Origin: Mycolicibacter senuensis
Lineage (GTDB): Bacteria > Actinomycetota > Actinomycetes > Mycobacteriales > Mycobacteriaceae
Length of the DNA stretch: 64,000 nt
NCBI RefSeq assembly: GCF_003284925.1
Contig: NZ_QMEX01000002.1
Location: 1 to 64,000, forward strand
Direction: 5' to 3'
Shown here piece after piece: positions 43,152-52,594 of the stretch (positions within the stretch are counted from its first letter, which is position 1; each line of letters begins with the position of its first letter). The position numbers and the translations under genes were made by a program. The notes beneath the pieces were generated by a model. The model made no database searches. It had not been told where the DNA came from and saw nothing but the letters and a program-made list of their open reading frames with translations.

Positions 43152-43181
43152 GACCATACACCTTGACGAAACTGCATGGTC
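43152..43181. promoter_or_regulatory. 30-bp box, second type, copy 4
   Basis: GACCATACA-N12-TGCATGGTC between the Rieske gene start (43123) and the TetR start (43244). It is an almost perfect inverted repeat, only one base of 9 differing between arms. It is the site nearest to the TetR gene and supports local autoregulation. Confidence 0.6.
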
Positions 43182-43243
43182 TGTGAGGGCAGGGCTGATC
43201 ACAGTACCGTCGCTGGTATGGACGTATGGGATCGTGATGACTG

Positions 43244-43927
43244 ATGCGAACACATGGATGGTCCGGTGCGACGCCGGCCGACGATGACGAGGCGATCGCC
43301 CGGATCCTGGACGCGGCGAAGCGCAGGATCGACCGATTCGGCAAGGACTTCGGCATCTCCGACGTAGCCAAGGACGTCGGTGTCACCCGCCAGACCGTCT
43401 ATCGGTACTTTCCCAGCACCAACGCACTGCTGTTCGCCACGTCCGTCTCGGAGGTCGGCCCTTTCCTGGACAGTCTGACCAGACACGTGCGGAAGATCCA
43501 CGACCCGGCCGAGGCGGTGGTCGAGGGCATCGCGCACACGCTGGAACGACTCCCCCACGAGCGGTATCTGGGCCTGCTGTTGACCCCGGGAAAGGCCAGC
43601 GCATTCTCCGCCGGCGTCACCTCCGACATGGCCATGTCGTTCGGGCGATCACTGCTCGAGAGGTTCGACGTCGACTGGAACAGCGCTGGTATCGCAGACG
43701 GCGACCTGGACCAGTTGGTCGAATTCATGCTGCGCATCTTCCAGTCGTTGGTGATCGACCCGGGACGTCCACCGCACCAGGGCAAGGAGTTGCGTGCCTT
43801 CCTGCGCAGATGGGTCGCGCCGGCAATCTCCAGCCCAGAGTCCGCACCACCCGCCAGGAAGAGGGCGAAGCCGTTGAAGCGCGCGACCCAGCCGAAGACC
43901 GGCCAAAAATCCAGAGTCGCTACCTGA
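43244..43927 (+). CDS. TetR family transcriptional regulator
   Basis: A 227-residue TetR-type protein with HTH FGISDVAKDVGVTRQTVYRYFP (about residues 36-57) and a Lys/Arg-rich C-terminal tail (PPARKRAKPLKRATQPK). It is divergent from the intact Rieske oxygenase. Four boxes of the second type in the 37-43 kb interval, one in its own promoter region, make it the likely local repressor. It is not close to the two paralogous TetR proteins at 16837 and 34540, in line with a separate operator type. The ligand is unknown. Confidence 0.9.
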   Translation: MRTHGWSGATPADDDEAIARILDAAKRRIDRFGKDFGISDVAKDVGVTRQTVYRYFPSTNALLFATSVSEVGPFLDSLTRHVRKIHDPAEAVVEGIAHTLERLPHERYLGLLLTPGKASAFSAGVTSDMAMSFGRSLLERFDVDWNSAGIADGDLDQLVEFMLRIFQSLVIDPGRPPHQGKELRAFLRRWVAPAISSPESAPPARKRAKPLKRATQPKTGQKSRVAT

Positions 43928-44044
43928 GCCGCGGATGAATGGTGCCGGGTATTGGGCGCACCCCGGTGTGCTTGTTGCTCCGCACGTGGCGCATTTCGTG
44001 GACATTTGAAATGAGAATGGGTACGCAGCTTAGGACCGTGCAGC

Positions 44045-44803
44045 CTAGCGAGGCGCCATTCGCAGCGCTCCGTCCAATCGGATCGTCTCCCCGTTGAGCA
44101 TCGGATTGGCGATGATCTGCTCAGCGAGCATGGCGAATTCATCGGGCAGACCCAGCCGCGCCGGATGCGGAATAGTGGCCGCGAGGCTCTCGCGTGCCGG
44201 CTCCGGCAGGATCGGCGTGTCGAACAGGCCGGGCGCGATCGATGCCACCCGGATCTTCTTCGTCGCCAGATCCCGGGCCGCCACCAACGTCATGCTGACG
44301 ATGCCGCCCTTCGCACTCGCGTAGGGGATTTGGCCGATCTGGCCCTCCCACGCCGCGACCGACGCGGTCAGGACGCAGACACCTCGCTCACCGCCGCGTT
44401 CCTCGTTGCGCGCCATCCGTGCCGCACACAGGCGCAGCATGTTGAAGGTGCCGATCAAGTTGATCCGGACCACCTTCTCGTAGACCTCCAGCGACCCGGG
44501 ATTTCCATCACGGTCAACGACCCGGATCGGACCGCCCTTTCCGGCGCAGTGCACCAGGATGCGCAGCTGGCCCAGTTGCTCGGCGGCGTCGAGGGCTCGG
44601 CTCACCTCCTCGGTATCGGTGACATCCGCGCCGCAGAAGCGCACTCGCTCGCCCATCGCGTCGGCGACCTGCTGCCCCGCCGAACCGGGCAGATCCACGA
44701 TGACCACCCCGGCGCCCGCATCGGCCAGCCGGCGAGCCGTGGCCTGCCCGAGTCCCGAGGCGCCACCCGTCACCACCGCAACAGAATCCGAAATCAGCAT
44801 CAT
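44045..44803 (-). CDS. SDR family oxidoreductase, 3-hydroxyacyl-CoA dehydrogenase type II-like
   Basis: A 252-residue SDR with [15 protein letters not shown] as cofactor loop and YASAK as the YxxxK pair. The sequence [23 protein letters not shown] and [13 protein letters not shown] resemble type II 3-hydroxyacyl-CoA dehydrogenases (HSD17B10-like). It is third in the minus-strand order after an acyl-CoA dehydrogenase and a thiolase, so it probably oxidises a 3-hydroxyacyl-CoA in beta-oxidation. There is no enoyl-CoA hydratase beside it; the crotonase at 10519 lacks the usual glutamates. Confidence 0.87.
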   Translation of the reverse strand: MMLISDSVAVVTGGASGLGQATARRLADAGAGVVIVDLPGSAGQQVADAMGERVRFCGADVTDTEEVSRALDAAEQLGQLRILVHCAGKGGPIRVVDRDGNPGSLEVYEKVVRINLIGTFNMLRLCAARMARNEERGGERGVCVLTASVAAWEGQIGQIPYASAKGGIVSMTLVAARDLATKKIRVASIAPGLFDTPILPEPARESLAATIPHPARLGLPDEFAMLAEQIIANPMLNGETIRLDGALRMAPR

Positions 44804-44834
44804 GCTCCTTAAGTGTGTCGTGCCCTAACGGCCG

Positions 44835-46007
44835 TCAAAGACGTTGTAAAACGGTGGCATTGGCCATGCCGCCGTTCTCGCACATCGTTTGCAGGCCGTA
44901 TTCGCCCGGACGCAGCCCGTGCACCAGGGTGGTCATCAGCCGGGCGCCGGATGCGCCCAACGGGTGGCCAAGCGCGATGGCGCCCCCCCGGGGATTCAAC
45001 CGGGCGGGATCAGCACCCAGTTCCTGCTGCCACGCCAACGGAACCGAGGCGAATGCCTCGTTCACCTCGTAGTGGGCCACGTCGTCGAGGGTCAGCCCGG
45101 CGCGCCCCAGTACCTTGCCGGTGGCCGGAATCGGCGCGGTCAGCATGGTGACCGGATCCTGGGCGGCGGTGGCGAATGCGATCAGCCGGGCCAGCGGCTG
45201 CAGGTTGAGCTGCGCGGCCCGCTTTTCGCTCATGATCAGCAGGGCGGCGGCTCCATCGGCTAACTGCGACGAGTTCCCGGCGGTGATGCTCCAGGTGATT
45301 TCGGGGAACCGTTGTGCGTAGCCGGCATCGTAGAACGACGGTTTGAGTCCGGCCAATTTCTCGGGCGTGGTGTCGACGCGGATGGTCTCGTCGGTGCTGA
45401 TGATCTCGCCGCCGGCGTCGATCGGGACGATCTCGTCACCGAACTGACCCGCCGATGCCGCTGCGGCAGCGCGCCGATGCGATTCGGCGGCGTAGCGATC
45501 CAGCGATTCGCGGTCCAGCTTCCACCTGGCCGCCACGAGTTCAGCTGAGATCCCTTGCGGGACCAGTCCGGGCGCGTAGCGTGCGGCCGCGGGTGCGAAC
45601 GGATCGACGCCCATCCGGGCCACCCCCATGGGAACGCGGCTCATCGACTCGACACCACTGGCCACCACGATCTGCTGGGCTCCGGCCATGATGGCGAACG
45701 CCGCATAGTCGACGGCTTGCTGCCCGGAACCGCAGCGGCGGTCGATCGTTACCCCCGGCACGTGCTCCGGCAGACCCGCGGTCAGCCAGGCGAACCGGCC
45801 GGGCGTACCCGCCTGCTCCTTGGCTTGCGACACGCATCCGGTGACGACGTCGTCGACCTCGGCGGGGTCGACGTCGTTGCGGTCGAACAGTGCCCGCAGA
45901 ACCTGCGCCAGCAGCTCGACGGGGTTGACTTCCGACAGGCCGCCGCCCGCCTTTCCGCGACCCACCGGCGAGCGGACAGCATCAACGATGACGGCAGATT
46001 CCATCAT
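44835..46007 (-). CDS. thiolase (acetyl-CoA acetyltransferase family, FadA-type)
   Basis: A 390-residue thiolase with the three hallmark motifs: nucleophilic Cys in IDRRCGSGQQAVDYA, GGAIALGHPLGASGAR with the His, and the C-terminal Cys in MCENGGMANATVL. It cleaves a 3-ketoacyl-CoA with CoA. It lies between the acyl-CoA dehydrogenase (22 bp upstream) and the SDR (31 bp downstream), all on the minus strand. Together they make a short beta-oxidation spiral, possibly for a side chain or a ring-opened acid. Confidence 0.92.
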   Translation of the reverse strand: MMESAVIVDAVRSPVGRGKAGGGLSEVNPVELLAQVLRALFDRNDVDPAEVDDVVTGCVSQAKEQAGTPGRFAWLTAGLPEHVPGVTIDRRCGSGQQAVDYAAFAIMAGAQQIVVASGVESMSRVPMGVARMGVDPFAPAAARYAPGLVPQGISAELVAARWKLDRESLDRYAAESHRRAAAAASAGQFGDEIVPIDAGGEIISTDETIRVDTTPEKLAGLKPSFYDAGYAQRFPEITWSITAGNSSQLADGAAALLIMSEKRAAQLNLQPLARLIAFATAAQDPVTMLTAPIPATGKVLGRAGLTLDDVAHYEVNEAFASVPLAWQQELGADPARLNPRGGAIALGHPLGASGARLMTTLVHGLRPGEYGLQTMCENGGMANATVLQRL

Positions 46008-46029
46008 GACTTCCTTTTCACCGTCGTCT

Positions 46030-47172
<1,143 letters not shown>

Positions 47173-47241
47173 GGCAGCCTTCCTGGGTAGGGCGACCGGA
47201 CCGGGCAGACGTCACTTCCTGGCCGGAGCTTCACCGGTATT

Positions 47242-47265
47242 AGACACTATCAACAACTATTGTCT
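47242..47265. promoter_or_regulatory. 24-bp palindromic box, copy 8
   Basis: AGACA-N14-TGTCT, extended to TTAGACA-N14-TGTCTAA (47240-47267), a perfect 7-bp inverted repeat. It lies upstream of the acyl-CoA dehydrogenase gene (start 47172), in an AT-rich stretch. This is the strongest copy of the box. Confidence 0.65.
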
Positions 47266-47327
47266 AAAACGACTTCGGCCCGTTCTCGGGTGTGCGCAGG
47301 TCGGCACAACGCGCCGCGGGAGCGGTC

Positions 47328-47807
47328 TCAGCTCATGCCCGGGCCCGCTGTCGGCCCCTGTATCGACGCGGTCACCGTGGTCAGCGGACTTTCCCGGGGT
47401 TTGCGGGGCCCGCGCGTTTCGGGCGCATCGATAGCCTCGAACACGTGCAGGGTGTCGGAGAACTCCTTCATCTCGGCGATCTTGCCGTCGCGGAGCTTCA
47501 GCGCAATGACGTAGGTATTGAGATAGGTGCCGCCCGAGCTCAGCGGCGCTTCGCTTTCGGCCTCGATCCACACTCGGTCACCTTCAGCCGTCACGTCACC
47601 CACGCGCATGGTGATGGGTCCTGCCAAAACTCCTGCGAACATCTTCGCGCTGTCGAAGAACCCCTGCTTGTCCCACCACCCCGACGCCGGCATGGTTCCG
47701 GTCAGAAAATAACGGAACTCGTCTGCGACCCCCGATGCCACGGCATCGGCGTCACCGCTGACGAGTGCCTGAAACCAGGCGAGCGCCAGTTCCTTGTTGG
47801 TGGCCAT
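47328..47807 (-). CDS. SnoaL/NTF2-like protein
   Basis: A 159-residue NTF2-fold protein: ALAWFQALVSGDADAVASGVADEFRYFLTG at the start, and VWIEAESEAPLSSGGTYLNTY and DGKIAEMKEFSDTLHVFEA at the end. SnoaL-like proteins include polyketide cyclases, ketosteroid-isomerase relatives and dehydratases. A Ser/Thr/Pro-rich C-terminal tail (about 133-159) is not part of the fold. It is divergent from an AveC-like membrane protein at 47929, with a 24-bp box in between. The substrate is unknown. Confidence 0.8.
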   Translation of the reverse strand: MATNKELALAWFQALVSGDADAVASGVADEFRYFLTGTMPASGWWDKQGFFDSAKMFAGVLAGPITMRVGDVTAEGDRVWIEAESEAPLSSGGTYLNTYVIALKLRDGKIAEMKEFSDTLHVFEAIDAPETRGPRKPRESPLTTVTASIQGPTAGPGMS

Positions 47808-47856
47808 CTCGGCTCCCTTCTCTGACTGGATCGACTCTTCTCACAATCTGCCGTAA

Positions 47857-47880
47857 TAACATAAAAGTCAATAACTGTCT
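47857..47880. promoter_or_regulatory. 24-bp palindromic box, copy 9
   Basis: TAACA-N14-TGTCT between the divergent SnoaL-like gene (start 47807) and the AveC-like membrane protein gene (start 47929). An overlapping AACATAA/TTATGTT inverted repeat spans 47858-47888. Confidence 0.5.
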
Positions 47881-47928
47881 ATTATGTTCAGTTTTGGATC
47901 GGAAAGCGCCCGAAGGAAGGCGGTGGCC

Positions 47929-48702
47929 ATGACGCACACCCATGTCGAGCCATGGTCAGGTGCTCCCCCGTTGTACTCGTTCATCGAGGTCGTGCTGCCG
48001 GCCGTCTGGCTGGCCGTGTTGCTGTGGCTGGCCTGGCGCTCAATTCGGCTGCGACGAGCCACATTCGGGTTGTTGATTCTGCTCAGCTTCTCGACGCTGT
48101 TCTGGCAGGACGCCTATATCAACTGGGGAATGTACCTGCTATACAACCCAAATCAGACGTTAATACCCTGGGGTTCAACACTTTTCACAGCCCCACGAAA
48201 GGTGTGGTGGACGATTTTCGCCTATGGGATATTTTGGTTGGTATCGATTCCAGCCGCCTTGGGCGCCGCGGCAGCCTTGCGGCGACACGCTCCCGCCGTC
48301 AACCGCACGGTCTCGATCATCGTCACCGGAGTTCCCCTCTTCTATGTCTGGGATCTGCTGTTCGAAGGCATGGCCGTCCGCGGCGGCTTCTACAGCTACG
48401 TCGACTATTGGGGGCCCGCGATCGTGATGGAATCGGGGAACATGCCGCTGGTTTTCCCGATTTTGTTCATCGCGGCGTGTGGGGCGGGGTTCGTGTGGCT
48501 GCTCAGCTGGCAGACCGTGGATGGGCACGCGGGTTTCGAACGGTGGTTTCGGCTGGACCGCGTCGCTGCAGGCTGGCGCCGAGAAACGAGCCGCATCGGC
48601 GGCTGGATTGTCCTCATCAACGCCGCACACATCGTCTTCTGCATCGTGCCGTTGGTGGCGATTCGGCTGCTGTTACTCGAACCCAGCCAGCTGGTGCCAT
48701 GA
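47929..48702 (+). CDS. multi-spanning membrane protein, AveC-like
   Basis: A 257-residue membrane protein with about six or seven helices, e.g. FIEVVLPAVWLAVLLWLAW, LLILLSFSTLFWQDAYINW and IFAYGIFWLVSIPAALGAAAAL. The segment FWQDAYINWGMYLLYNPNQT followed by PWGSTLF resembles proteins annotated as AveC-like spirocyclases in mycobacteria; the match is by memory and moderate. ATG 47929 follows GAAGGAAGG; the in-frame ATG at 47884 is an alternative. It is divergent from a SnoaL-like gene and shares a 24-bp box with it. It could carry out cyclisation or dehydration of a hydrophobic intermediate at the membrane. Confidence 0.6.
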   Translation: MTHTHVEPWSGAPPLYSFIEVVLPAVWLAVLLWLAWRSIRLRRATFGLLILLSFSTLFWQDAYINWGMYLLYNPNQTLIPWGSTLFTAPRKVWWTIFAYGIFWLVSIPAALGAAAALRRHAPAVNRTVSIIVTGVPLFYVWDLLFEGMAVRGGFYSYVDYWGPAIVMESGNMPLVFPILFIAACGAGFVWLLSWQTVDGHAGFERWFRLDRVAAGWRRETSRIGGWIVLINAAHIVFCIVPLVAIRLLLLEPSQLVP

Positions 48703-48891
48703 CCGGTTGCGCTGTTTGCGCGGCGCGGATGGACGACCGGTTCAAGGCAACCGGCCACGCGGCCAGAACGTATGCTTTGTCCCATGCCTTGAGGCGTGTT
48801 GCCTCCTATGCCGACCACGCGAGGACATACCGGGATGATCGACACCCGTTTCTTCGAAGTCACTTGAGATCGCCGACGGATTGGACGACGG

Positions 48892-49806
48892 ATGACATCG
48901 GCTAGAAGAGAGTGGACCCGCAGCGACGGGGACCAGTGGGACATCGTCACCAGCGTGGGATATACGGCGCTGGGGGTCGCGGCCATGCGCGCGCTGGCAA
49001 CCGCGCTTCCGCAGCCGCTGGCCCGTGACGACTACGCCGAGGCATTCGTGCGTGCCTCGGGTGAACCGTACTTGGTCGGGCTGCTCGGGGAATCCGCGGG
49101 CCATCCAGACGGCTCGACCTCGAACTGGCCGGAGTTCTTCGGCGTCCAGATGCGGTTTTTCGACTCCTTCTTCAGCGCTGCCTGCGCCGACGGGGTGCGT
49201 CAGGCGGTGATTCTCGCGGCGGGCCTGGACGCACGAGCGTACCGACTGCAGTGGCCTACGGGCACCACGGTCTACGAGGTAGACCAGCCCGAGGTGTTGG
49301 CCTTCAAGTCGCAGGTACTGAACCGGCGGGGGGCACAGCCCCGCGCTGAGCGGTACGAAGTGGCGATCGACATGCGGGACGACTGGATCGGCGCACTTAC
49401 GAGCGCCGGGTTCAACCCGGGCGCTCCCACCGCCTGGCTGGTCGAAGGCTTGCTGATGTATCTGCCGGGCGAGGCTCACGACACCTTGTTCGAGCTGATC
49501 GACAGCCATTCCGCACCCGGCAGCAGACTCGGCACCCATGTGTTCGAGAGCACCGGCGACGACTCCCCCGTCGGCATCCTGCCATTGGGCCAAGAACTGA
49601 ACCCATTCGCCGACATCGACATCGCCGGCCTGGTCTACGAGGACGACCGTCTCGATCCCCCGGAATGGCTGACGGATCGGCGCTGGCGGGTGAGCACTGC
49701 GACCGCGAGCGAGCTGAGTCAGCAGTACGGAAAGCCCCTCTCCGGTATCTCCGCAGAGCTCGACCGGGTCGCCTCGAAGGCATCGTACTTGAGCGCCGTC
49801 CGTTAG
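48892..49806 (+). CDS. SAM-dependent methyltransferase, TIGR00027/Omt type
   Basis: A 304-residue protein of the class I O-methyltransferase family that is abundant in mycobacteria. It has GVQMRFFDSFFSAACADGVRQ, then VILAAGLDARAYRLQWP as the SAM-binding segment with EVDQPEVLAFK, and AWLVEGLLMYLPGEAHD. The target is unknown; these often methylate lipid-derived hydroxyls or carboxyls. It starts 189 bp after the AveC-like gene and no ribosome-binding site of note was seen. The downstream 80 bp to the thioesterase end contain no feature. Confidence 0.87.
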   Translation: MTSARREWTRSDGDQWDIVTSVGYTALGVAAMRALATALPQPLARDDYAEAFVRASGEPYLVGLLGESAGHPDGSTSNWPEFFGVQMRFFDSFFSAACADGVRQAVILAAGLDARAYRLQWPTGTTVYEVDQPEVLAFKSQVLNRRGAQPRAERYEVAIDMRDDWIGALTSAGFNPGAPTAWLVEGLLMYLPGEAHDTLFELIDSHSAPGSRLGTHVFESTGDDSPVGILPLGQELNPFADIDIAGLVYEDDRLDPPEWLTDRRWRVSTATASELSQQYGKPLSGISAELDRVASKASYLSAVR

Positions 49807-49886
49807 CCGATTTCTACGAATCCACCTTGAGCAAACGGCATGTCGCGCCCGGCGGCGCTACGGCCATGCAGCCTGCGTCACAAGTG

Positions 49887-50273
49887 CTATCGGATGGACT
49901 CCAGTGCGGCGCGCTCGGCGGCGTCCCACGGTCGGGTGCCGGACCGGTCGTCGCGGAGAACCACCTGCACCGTGCGGACTGTCGCGCATCTGTGTCCCGC
50001 GACCGTTGTGATGACATTCATCGTCGTGAGTGACGACGTGCCGATCGCGTCGACAACCGCGGTGATCTCCACCGCTTGGTCGGAGAGTTCCACCGGCCGG
50101 TGGTAGTCGATCGAATTATGGACGACCACAACCGATTCCCACGCCTCGCGGAGGACATCTCGGAAAAGACGGCTGCGCGCCTCTTCCGCGTAGACCAAAA
50201 AGACACTGTTGGTGACATGACCGATGGGGTCGAGGTCGGTCCAGCGCGGTTCGATACGGAGCACAGCGGTCAT
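49887..50273 (-). CDS. 4-hydroxybenzoyl-CoA-type (hotdog) thioesterase
   Basis: A 128-residue hotdog-fold protein with TDLDPIGHVTNSVFLVYAEEARSR (active-site DxxxHVxN region) near the N-terminus, the marker of 4HBT/YbgC-type acyl-CoA thioesterases. It hydrolyses an acyl-CoA to the acid and CoA. The ATG overlaps the stop of the upstream PPOX-like gene (50270-50273), so it is in an operon with the two PPOX-type proteins. Confidence 0.85.
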   Translation of the reverse strand: MTAVLRIEPRWTDLDPIGHVTNSVFLVYAEEARSRLFRDVLREAWESVVVVHNSIDYHRPVELSDQAVEITAVVDAIGTSSLTTMNVITTVAGHRCATVRTVQVVLRDDRSGTRPWDAAERAALESIR

Positions 50274-50680
50274 CGGGGCATCATCCTCGTAGGCCCGCCC
50301 ATGTACTCCTCGTCGGACACCGTATTGGCGAAGGAAAACGTAATGGTGCGGGCAACCTCAACTCCTATCACATGCGCGGGTGCGGCGGCCTGTCCCGCAG
50401 GCGAGATCGAACCCTGCATGATGACGCCACGGATAGCCTGGTACAACGGGAATCGTTCGGCGACAACACATGCGGGTGTTCCCCCTTTGAACGGCCCGGC
50501 TAGGGCGTCAACCTCGACCTGCACGCGGTCGTCTTCCTGCCGCACGACACGCGCGGGCAGTGCCAGCAGCCTGTCATCGGTGTCGGTCACGCAGATCGCC
50601 CCCGTCGGTTGCTCGCCAAGAAACGTCGCCAGTTCGTCCGCCGACATCGACGCGGGCCCGCCTCTTCGCTCACGTGCCAC
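50270..50680 (-). CDS. pyridoxamine 5'-phosphate oxidase-like flavin-binding protein
   Basis: A 136-residue split-barrel protein: ELATFLGEQPTGAICVTDTDDRLLALPARVV and CVVAERFPLYQAIRGVIMQGS are typical of the PNPOx-like superfamily that binds FMN or F420. GTG 50680 is chosen as start; it overlaps the upstream PPOX gene stop by 11 nt, and an in-frame ATG lies a few codons later. It may be a small reductase; nothing indicates the substrate. Confidence 0.72.
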   Translation of the reverse strand: MARERRGGPASMSADELATFLGEQPTGAICVTDTDDRLLALPARVVRQEDDRVQVEVDALAGPFKGGTPACVVAERFPLYQAIRGVIMQGSISPAGQAAAPAHVIGVEVARTITFSFANTVSDEEYMGGPTRMMPR

Positions 50681-51194
50681 GATGGCGCCCCCCTGACTCG
50701 TTGTCCGTATCGCCCGTAAGTCGGGCCGCGCACACTTCATCGAGCGTCACACGGATCATGGACCGCTTCCCGTCGATCAGCCGGTCGCGCACCTTGGCCA
50801 CCACCGAGTCGGGAACACGGTGGTCCGACGAACCGGCACCGGTCATCTCATCGACCTCTTCCTTCGACGGCTGGTAGACCTCCGCAACTCCGCGGACCGA
50901 CACCCAGACCGTGTCGTTTGCATCCTGATCGCTGAGCAGGATGCACGCCACCGCGGGATCAGCACGCAGATGCCCTACTTTCGCGCTCTTGGCATAGGTC
51001 GAGAAGTAGAGGTTTCCGGGCTCAGCCCTGATGCTGTGCATCGCATAACCGATCGGCTGCCCCGAATCGTCGCGGCAGAACAGGACGGCGCGCCGGTGCT
51101 TACGCGTGAACTCGACCACCGCCGGTGCGTCCGGAGCGGGCAGTTCCGCGCATCTCGCTGTTCTGGCGCCGTTCGACGGTTCCTTATGACTCAT
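50670..51194 (-). CDS. PPOX-class F420/FMN-dependent protein
   Basis: A 174-residue PNPOx-like split-barrel protein with VLFCRDDSGQPIGYAMHS, LYFSTYAKSAKVGHLRADP and VSVRGVAEVYQ, resembling actinobacterial F420- or FMN-dependent oxidoreductases. ATG 51194 is preferred to the TTG at 51203. It directly abuts a TGACA-N6-TGTCA palindrome (51194-51209) and is divergent from the SnoaL-like gene at 51315. It heads the minus-strand operon with a second PPOX-like protein and a thioesterase. A pathway reductase role is likely but unassigned. Confidence 0.8.
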   Translation of the reverse strand: MSHKEPSNGARTARCAELPAPDAPAVVEFTRKHRRAVLFCRDDSGQPIGYAMHSIRAEPGNLYFSTYAKSAKVGHLRADPAVACILLSDQDANDTVWVSVRGVAEVYQPSKEEVDEMTGAGSSDHRVPDSVVAKVRDRLIDGKRSMIRVTLDEVCAARLTGDTDNESGGRHRGT

Positions 51195-51209
51195 GACAGT
51201 CAACTGTCA
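51194..51209. promoter_or_regulatory. TGACA-N6-TGTCA palindrome, copy 1
   Basis: TGACAGTCAACTGTCA, extended to a perfect 18-bp inverted repeat (51193-51210), sits at the start of the PPOX gene. A second copy is at 51280, on the other side of the divergent promoter region. Confidence 0.5.
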
Positions 51210-51279
51210 TACACCAAGTGTGGCTGACGGACAATCACGGCAGCCGAACGATCATGGGAATCCGCCGCGGCGACGCCCT

Positions 51280-51295
51280 TGACATTTCGCTGTCA
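51280..51295. promoter_or_regulatory. TGACA-N6-TGTCA palindrome, copy 2
   Basis: TGACATTTCGCTGTCA, 20 bp before the GTG of the SnoaL-like gene at 51315. It has the same half-sites and spacer length as copy 1, 86 bp apart (about eight helical turns). Confidence 0.5.
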
Positions 51296-51314
51296 ACAGT
51301 GGCTTGGTTAAGGT

Positions 51315-51821
51315 GTGGTCAACGATGAGCTCACAGCGTTGCTCGACGAGCGCGCCATCCGCCGTGTCCTGCTCACCTACTGCCGCGCCATCGACCGGCT
51401 CGACATGGAACTGCTGCGCGATTGCTACTGGCCAGAGGCCAGCGACCGGCACGGCCCGTTCACCGGAACCCGCGACGAGTTCGTGGCGTGGGTGGGGCCA
51501 CTGCTGCGGCGGCACACGATGACCATGCACCAACTCGGCAACATCTTGATCGACCTCGACGGTGATGCCGCGCACGCCGAAACGTACGCGGTGGCCTGGC
51601 ACTCCGGTGAACCGCCCGGCGACGTGCGCTGGAACTACGTCGCCGGATTCCGCTATGTCGACACGTTCGCGCGCCGTGGCGGCCGGTGGCGCATCGCCGC
51701 GCGGGTCACCGTGATCGAGTGGACCCGCGCCTGGGAGGCCGACCGCGAACGGATCGGCGCGTTCGGTGAGTACCTGCCACGCCGTGACCGCACCGATCTG
51801 GCCTATCGGCGGCCGGCGTGA
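51315..51821 (+). CDS. SnoaL/NTF2-like protein
   Basis: A 168-residue NTF2-fold protein with IRRVLLTYCRAIDRLDMELLRDCYWPEA and the C-terminal VDTFARRGGRWRIAARVTVIEWTR, characteristic of the SnoaL-like (dehydratase/isomerase or ketosteroid-isomerase-like) group. The start is GTG 51315. Its end overlaps the SDR start by 4 nt. It leads an operon with an SDR, a luciferase-like oxidoreductase and a second SDR (51315-54351). The substrate is unknown. Confidence 0.85.
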   Translation: MVNDELTALLDERAIRRVLLTYCRAIDRLDMELLRDCYWPEASDRHGPFTGTRDEFVAWVGPLLRRHTMTMHQLGNILIDLDGDAAHAETYAVAWHSGEPPGDVRWNYVAGFRYVDTFARRGGRWRIAARVTVIEWTRAWEADRERIGAFGEYLPRRDRTDLAYRRPA

Positions 51822-52570
51822 CCCTGGACGACACCACCGCGTTGGTCACCGGCGCCGGACAAGGCGTCGGTCGCGGCATCGCGCTCGCACTGGCCGCCGA
51901 AGGCGCACGGGTCGCCGTGGTCGGCCGCACCGCGGCGAAATGCCAAGCGGTGGCTGCCGAAATCGTCGAGCGCGGCGGGCAGGCTATCGCGGTGGCCGCC
52001 GACGTCACCCGCCGCGGCGAGGTCGACAGCTGCGTTGCAGCGGCCCGCGCGCAGCTGGGCCCGATCAGCTGCCTGGTCAATGCCGCTCAGCAGACACACT
52101 ATTCGTCGCTGCGCAAGCTCACCGAGGACGACCTGGACGCGGTGTGGCAGTCCGGCGCGGTCGGATCACTGCGGATGATGCAGGCCTGTTTCGACGACCT
52201 GCGGGCCACCCGGGGCGCCGTGATCAACGTGGGTTCGGGCAGCGGGTTGACCGCGCGGCCGGCGATGGGCGCCTACGCGGCGGTCAAGGAGGCACTGCGC
52301 ACGATGAGCCGGGTCGCCGCCGCGGAGTGGGGCCGCTACGGGATCCGGGTCAACGTCATCTGCCCCCTGGCGGCGTCGCCCGGGATGGACAGCTGGATGA
52401 CCGACCTACCCGGAGCGGGCGAGGAACTCGTGAGCCAGGTTCCGCTCGGCCGCCTCGGCGACGCCGAGCACGATATCGGCCGCGCCGTGGTTTTCCTGGC
52501 CGGTCCGGACTCGCGCTACATCACCGGAACCACGCTGATGGTCGACGGCGGGTTCGACTATCTGAGATGA
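51818..52570 (+). CDS. SDR family oxidoreductase
   Basis: A 250-residue classical SDR starting at GTG 51818. The cofactor loop is VTGAGQGVGRGIALA, an Arg after beta-2 (VVGRTAAKC) predicts NADP, and the catalytic residues are Ser in NVGSGSGLT and Tyr/Lys in YAAVK. The C-terminus (ITGTTLMVDGGFDYLR) is usual. It overlaps the SnoaL-like stop and precedes the luciferase-like gene by 24 bp. Likely a keto/hydroxyl converting step. Confidence 0.87.
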   Translation: MTLDDTTALVTGAGQGVGRGIALALAAEGARVAVVGRTAAKCQAVAAEIVERGGQAIAVAADVTRRGEVDSCVAAARAQLGPISCLVNAAQQTHYSSLRKLTEDDLDAVWQSGAVGSLRMMQACFDDLRATRGAVINVGSGSGLTARPAMGAYAAVKEALRTMSRVAAAEWGRYGIRVNVICPLAASPGMDSWMTDLPGAGEELVSQVPLGRLGDAEHDIGRAVVFLAGPDSRYITGTTLMVDGGFDYLR

Positions 52571-52594
52571 CTGCCTGAGCGAGGAGCGTATTGA

